A DNA stretch of 64,000 nt from Fibrobacter succinogenes (GTDB lineage Bacteria > Fibrobacterota > Fibrobacteria > Fibrobacterales > Fibrobacteraceae), in NCBI GenBank assembly GCA_902762305.1, contig CACWNW010000001.1, positions 248,001-312,000 of the forward strand, given 5' to 3'. The notes beneath the pieces were generated by a model. It saw only the letters and a program-made list of their open reading frames with translations, was not told the origin of the DNA and made no database searches. A program made the position numbers and the translations under genes. Numbering within the stretch: the stretch's first letter is position 1; every line of letters begins with the position of its first letter. Below are positions 61,927-64,000 of this stretch, piece after piece.

Positions 61927-61960
61927 GTCATCCTGAGCGACCTTTGGTCGCGAAGAATCC
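61927..61960 (+). repeat. GTCATCCTG-type palindromic element, copy 2
   Basis: GTCATCCTGAGCGACC-TTT-GGTCGCGAAGAATCC, just after the htpG stop. Relative of the element at 58084-58115, with matching ends and a differently based stem. Confidence 0.75.
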
Positions 61961-61982
61961 AGTAACATCGTTCATAAAAGAA

Positions 61983-62010
61983 GGCCGCGACCCAAATCGC
62001 GGTCTTTTTT
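61983..62010 (+). terminator. Terminator of htpG
   Basis: GGCCGCGA pairs with TCGCGGTC (one wobble) around CCCAAA, followed by TTTTTT. It lies about 66 bases after the stop. Confidence 0.88.
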
Positions 62011-62040
62011 GCTATTTTCACCCATAGCCGGAGCCTCATA

Positions 62041-64000
62041 ATGACCGCACTTTTACTAATCCTATCGCTATTCCTTTTTTGCAGTTGTTCCAACTCCGTA
62101 TCGTACACCGATATCAGCAGCGAATATGATTCGCAAACAAACATGGTCCGGCTCCATTCGACAGGCAACGAAGGCTTCGTGGGTACAAACAGCGACAACG
62201 CCAAGCCCAACGAACGCCCGAAAATGAAGACGAAATTTGATTACGACTTTTCTATCGCCAAGCACGAAACTACCTGCTCCGAATTCAACAGCCTAATGGA
62301 TTTGCAGATAGACTGCAAAAACAAGAATTTTCCCGCGGCAAACGTCACCTACTACGACGCAGTCCTTTTCGCCAACGCCCGCAGCAATTCCGAAAAAAAA
62401 GATACCGCATACACGTACACGAAAGCCACATTCGACAAAGAAGGTCATTGCATCGACCTAGAGGGACTTGTTTTCGACCCGAATGCAGAAGCCTACCGCC
62501 TGCCCACCGAAGCGGAATGGATGCTGGTCGCCCAACAGGGATGGGCACCACAAAAAGGTTGGTCGGCCAATAATTCCGACTATACTGTCCATACCGTTTG
62601 CTCGACGGAAGCCAATAAAATTGGAGTCTGCGACATGGAAGGCAATGTAAAGGAATGGGTTAACGATTGGCTCGGCTCATTCCGAAATACCTCGATAACC
62701 AATTTTTTGGGAGCCCCCGATGGCGGAGGCATCGGCGAGCGCATCGTAAAGGGCGGCAGCTTCAGAAACGATTCTTCAACAATCACCTTTTATTCCAGAA
62801 GCGACATTTACCTGGTCACCTCGTCAAGCAAGGCCGACTACATCGGTTTTCGACTGGCCTATGGCGCCATTCCCAACCCATCGTGGATAAACAACAACGG
62901 TGAATTGAACGAAAGCCCCATCAACATTCTGCTTGGTTCGGCCACCATACGTTCCATCGTAAAGAGCCCCAAGTCGAAACTATTCTTCCGCAACGATGTA
63001 ACAAACAACCTGGTCAGCATCGACTACTCCAGTACGCCAGCCTTGATACGCGAATTCAAGGATACCATGAATGTATTCCACCCGGATGTCTCGCCCAACG
63101 GCAACTGGGTTGCATTCAGCACCAAGGCCGAAGGCCTGAGCGGAACATCTTCCGTCTATGTGCGCAACGCAAACGACCCGGCAGCACCGGCAATAAGGTT
63201 GGAAGTTTCAAGTGCGACCGTTCCCCGATGGCGCGTTCTCGAGAACGGCGATACGACAATAACCTACGTAACAGACGCCAGCAACAACAAGGAAGACAGC
63301 GAATTCTTTTCTCGCAGCACCTGGCAGGTACCATTTACAAACGGGACATTCGGTACACCACAAAAAATTTTCGACGGTGCATATCACGGCGGTATAAGCC
63401 AAAACGGAAATCTTTCCGTTACCGGAACCAAGCTTTTGCGCGCCCGAATCGCAAACGGCTCCTCTAACGCGCAAGCTCTCGACACCGTGTGGTACGGAGG
63501 CTACCAGGTTTGCAACGTATCGCTTTCCAAAGACGGCACAAACAGGATTGCTTTCCTGGACTTCGGCGGGAAAGAAGGTCAAGATTACGTTGGAGCATCT
63601 TACCAACCGCACGAAAGGCTCTTTATTGCCGACAGTACCGGAGCTCTAATCCAGAGCATCGCCGCCCCATCAGGATACACATTCGACCATACGGAATGGG
63701 CCGGGAACGGGATCGTCGCGGCACTCGAAAACAACTACGGCGCCCACACCCAAATAGTCTACATCGATGTCGAAACCGGCTCCATCACAGGTCTAACGAG
63801 CGGAGAAGAACTGTGGCACCCTTGCCTATGGATAAAAAACAGGGCTTTCCCCACAGACAAATCCATATTGGATTTTGATAGCGCAGGTTTCTACTACAAA
63901 GAGAACTCGAAATTCTGCGTTTACGAATTGCGAAAAAAACTCGAAAACTTCTGGACGCAGCTAGATTCGTTTACGGTCGCATCGTTTGGAAGTTCAAGGA
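62041..64000 (+). CDS. TIGR02171-type Fibrobacter paralogous lipoprotein, 5' part (open at window end)
   Basis: At least 653 codons in one open frame with no stop to the window end. The N-terminus MTALLLILSLFLF followed by CSCSNS fits a lipobox. A formylglycine-generating-enzyme/SUMF-type (C-type-lectin-like) region at about 75-285 contains TYYDAVLFANARS, YRLPTEAEWMLVAQQG, CDMEGNVKEWVNDW and VKGGSFRND. A TolB/WD40-like beta-propeller region follows (HPDVSPNGNWVAFST at about 345; VSLSKDGTNRIAFLD at about 490; WAGNGIVAALENN). This order is that of the TIGR02171 Fibrobacter family. Function is unknown; surface glycan recognition is a guess. It follows the htpG terminator by 30 bases. Confidence 0.85.
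   Translation, partial: MTALLLILSLFLFCSCSNSVSYTDISSEYDSQTNMVRLHSTGNEGFVGTNSDNAKPNERPKMKTKFDYDFSIAKHETTCSEFNSLMDLQIDCKNKNFPAANVTYYDAVLFANARSNSEKKDTAYTYTKATFDKEGHCIDLEGLVFDPNAEAYRLPTEAEWMLVAQQGWAPQKGWSANNSDYTVHTVCSTEANKIGVCDMEGNVKEWVNDWLGSFRNTSITNFLGAPDGGGIGERIVKGGSFRNDSSTITFYSRSDIYLVTSSSKADYIGFRLAYGAIPNPSWINNNGELNESPINILLGSATIRSIVKSPKSKLFFRNDVTNNLVSIDYSSTPALIREFKDTMNVFHPDVSPNGNWVAFSTKAEGLSGTSSVYVRNANDPAAPAIRLEVSSATVPRWRVLENGDTTITYVTDASNNKEDSEFFSRSTWQVPFTNGTFGTPQKIFDGAYHGGISQNGNLSVTGTKLLRARIANGSSNAQALDTVWYGGYQVCNVSLSKDGTNRIAFLDFGGKEGQDYVGASYQPHERLFIADSTGALIQSIAAPSGYTFDHTEWAGNGIVAALENNYGAHTQIVYIDVETGSITGLTSGEELWHPCLWIKNRAFPTDKSILDFDSAGFYYKENSKFCVYELRKKLENFWTQLDSFTVASFGSSR

Noticed and set aside
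60558-62210. 550-residue ORF on the minus strand over htpG
   Set aside because: Antisense shadow of HtpG, with no motifs and no ribosome site.

Overview
The window reads as chromosomal DNA of a Fibrobacter-like bacterium (phylum Fibrobacterota). It carries members of three paralogous families first defined in Fibrobacter succinogenes: a FISUC major paralogous-domain lipoprotein (56888-57730), a TIGR02147-type protein (23530-24363) and a TIGR02171-type protein (62041 to the window end). It also has many Cys-lipobox lipoproteins with Ser/Asp-rich linkers and a Gram-negative outer-membrane repertoire (TonB-type receptor, small beta-barrels). Most genes prefer AAG for Lys and C-ending codons, which produces many long but spurious antisense ORFs.

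Layout. 1-1274: 5' part of dnaE. 1419-2315: duplicated-domain lipoprotein. 2507-5401: gmd and rmd (GDP-deoxyhexose synthesis) facing a family 2 glycosyltransferase. 5465-11882: LamG lipoprotein, lipid-flippase-like membrane protein, large acidic-tailed lipoprotein with a probable barrel partner. 11889-15885: minus-strand nudC-der-plsY-gpsA cluster with an unusually long der/plsY overlap. 15991-19253: arginine decarboxylase and a disrupted carboxynorspermidine/carboxyspermidine dehydrogenase (polyamines), with heptamer-repeat elements on both sides of speA. 19352-22661: coupled three-gene operon of a radical-SAM SPL-like protein, an ATP-grasp-like protein and a WbqC-like protein. 22778-25675: rubrerythrin divergent from a TIGR02147/lipoprotein pair. 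25785-28118: argB-argD and a small ferredoxin. 28215-36456: lipoprotein, aminotransferase, Q-rich outer-membrane protein, ffh, an aberrant EF-Tu paralogue and priA. 36603-41826: giant DUF349 protein, Sua5/TsaC, a GIY-YIG nuclease bracketed by inverted palindromes, and a VanX-like dipeptidase.

41923-53422: TonB-type receptor, nitrilase-type amidase, two small unknown genes, maltokinase, cysE, nth, then a minus-strand chain thiL-pilB-uxs-HExxH membrane protein. 53620-57730: pseudo-receiver protein, TIM-barrel glycosidase-like protein, two paralogous barrels and the FISUC-domain lipoprotein. 57731-58221: repeat-rich intergenic region. 58222-59826: efp divergent from epmB, an EF-P and its modifying enzyme. 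60030-61916: htpG behind a sigma-54-type promoter and an operator-like palindrome. The window ends inside a TIGR02171-type lipoprotein.

The most unusual features are the EF-Tu paralogue with a duplicated switch I heptapeptide and no DxxG aspartate, the radical-SAM/ATP-grasp/WbqC operon, the GIY-YIG gene between inverted palindromes, several families of covarying intergenic hairpins, and an 85-bp-period array of inverted repeats. No tRNA, rRNA, CRISPR array, prophage or classical insertion sequence was recognised.
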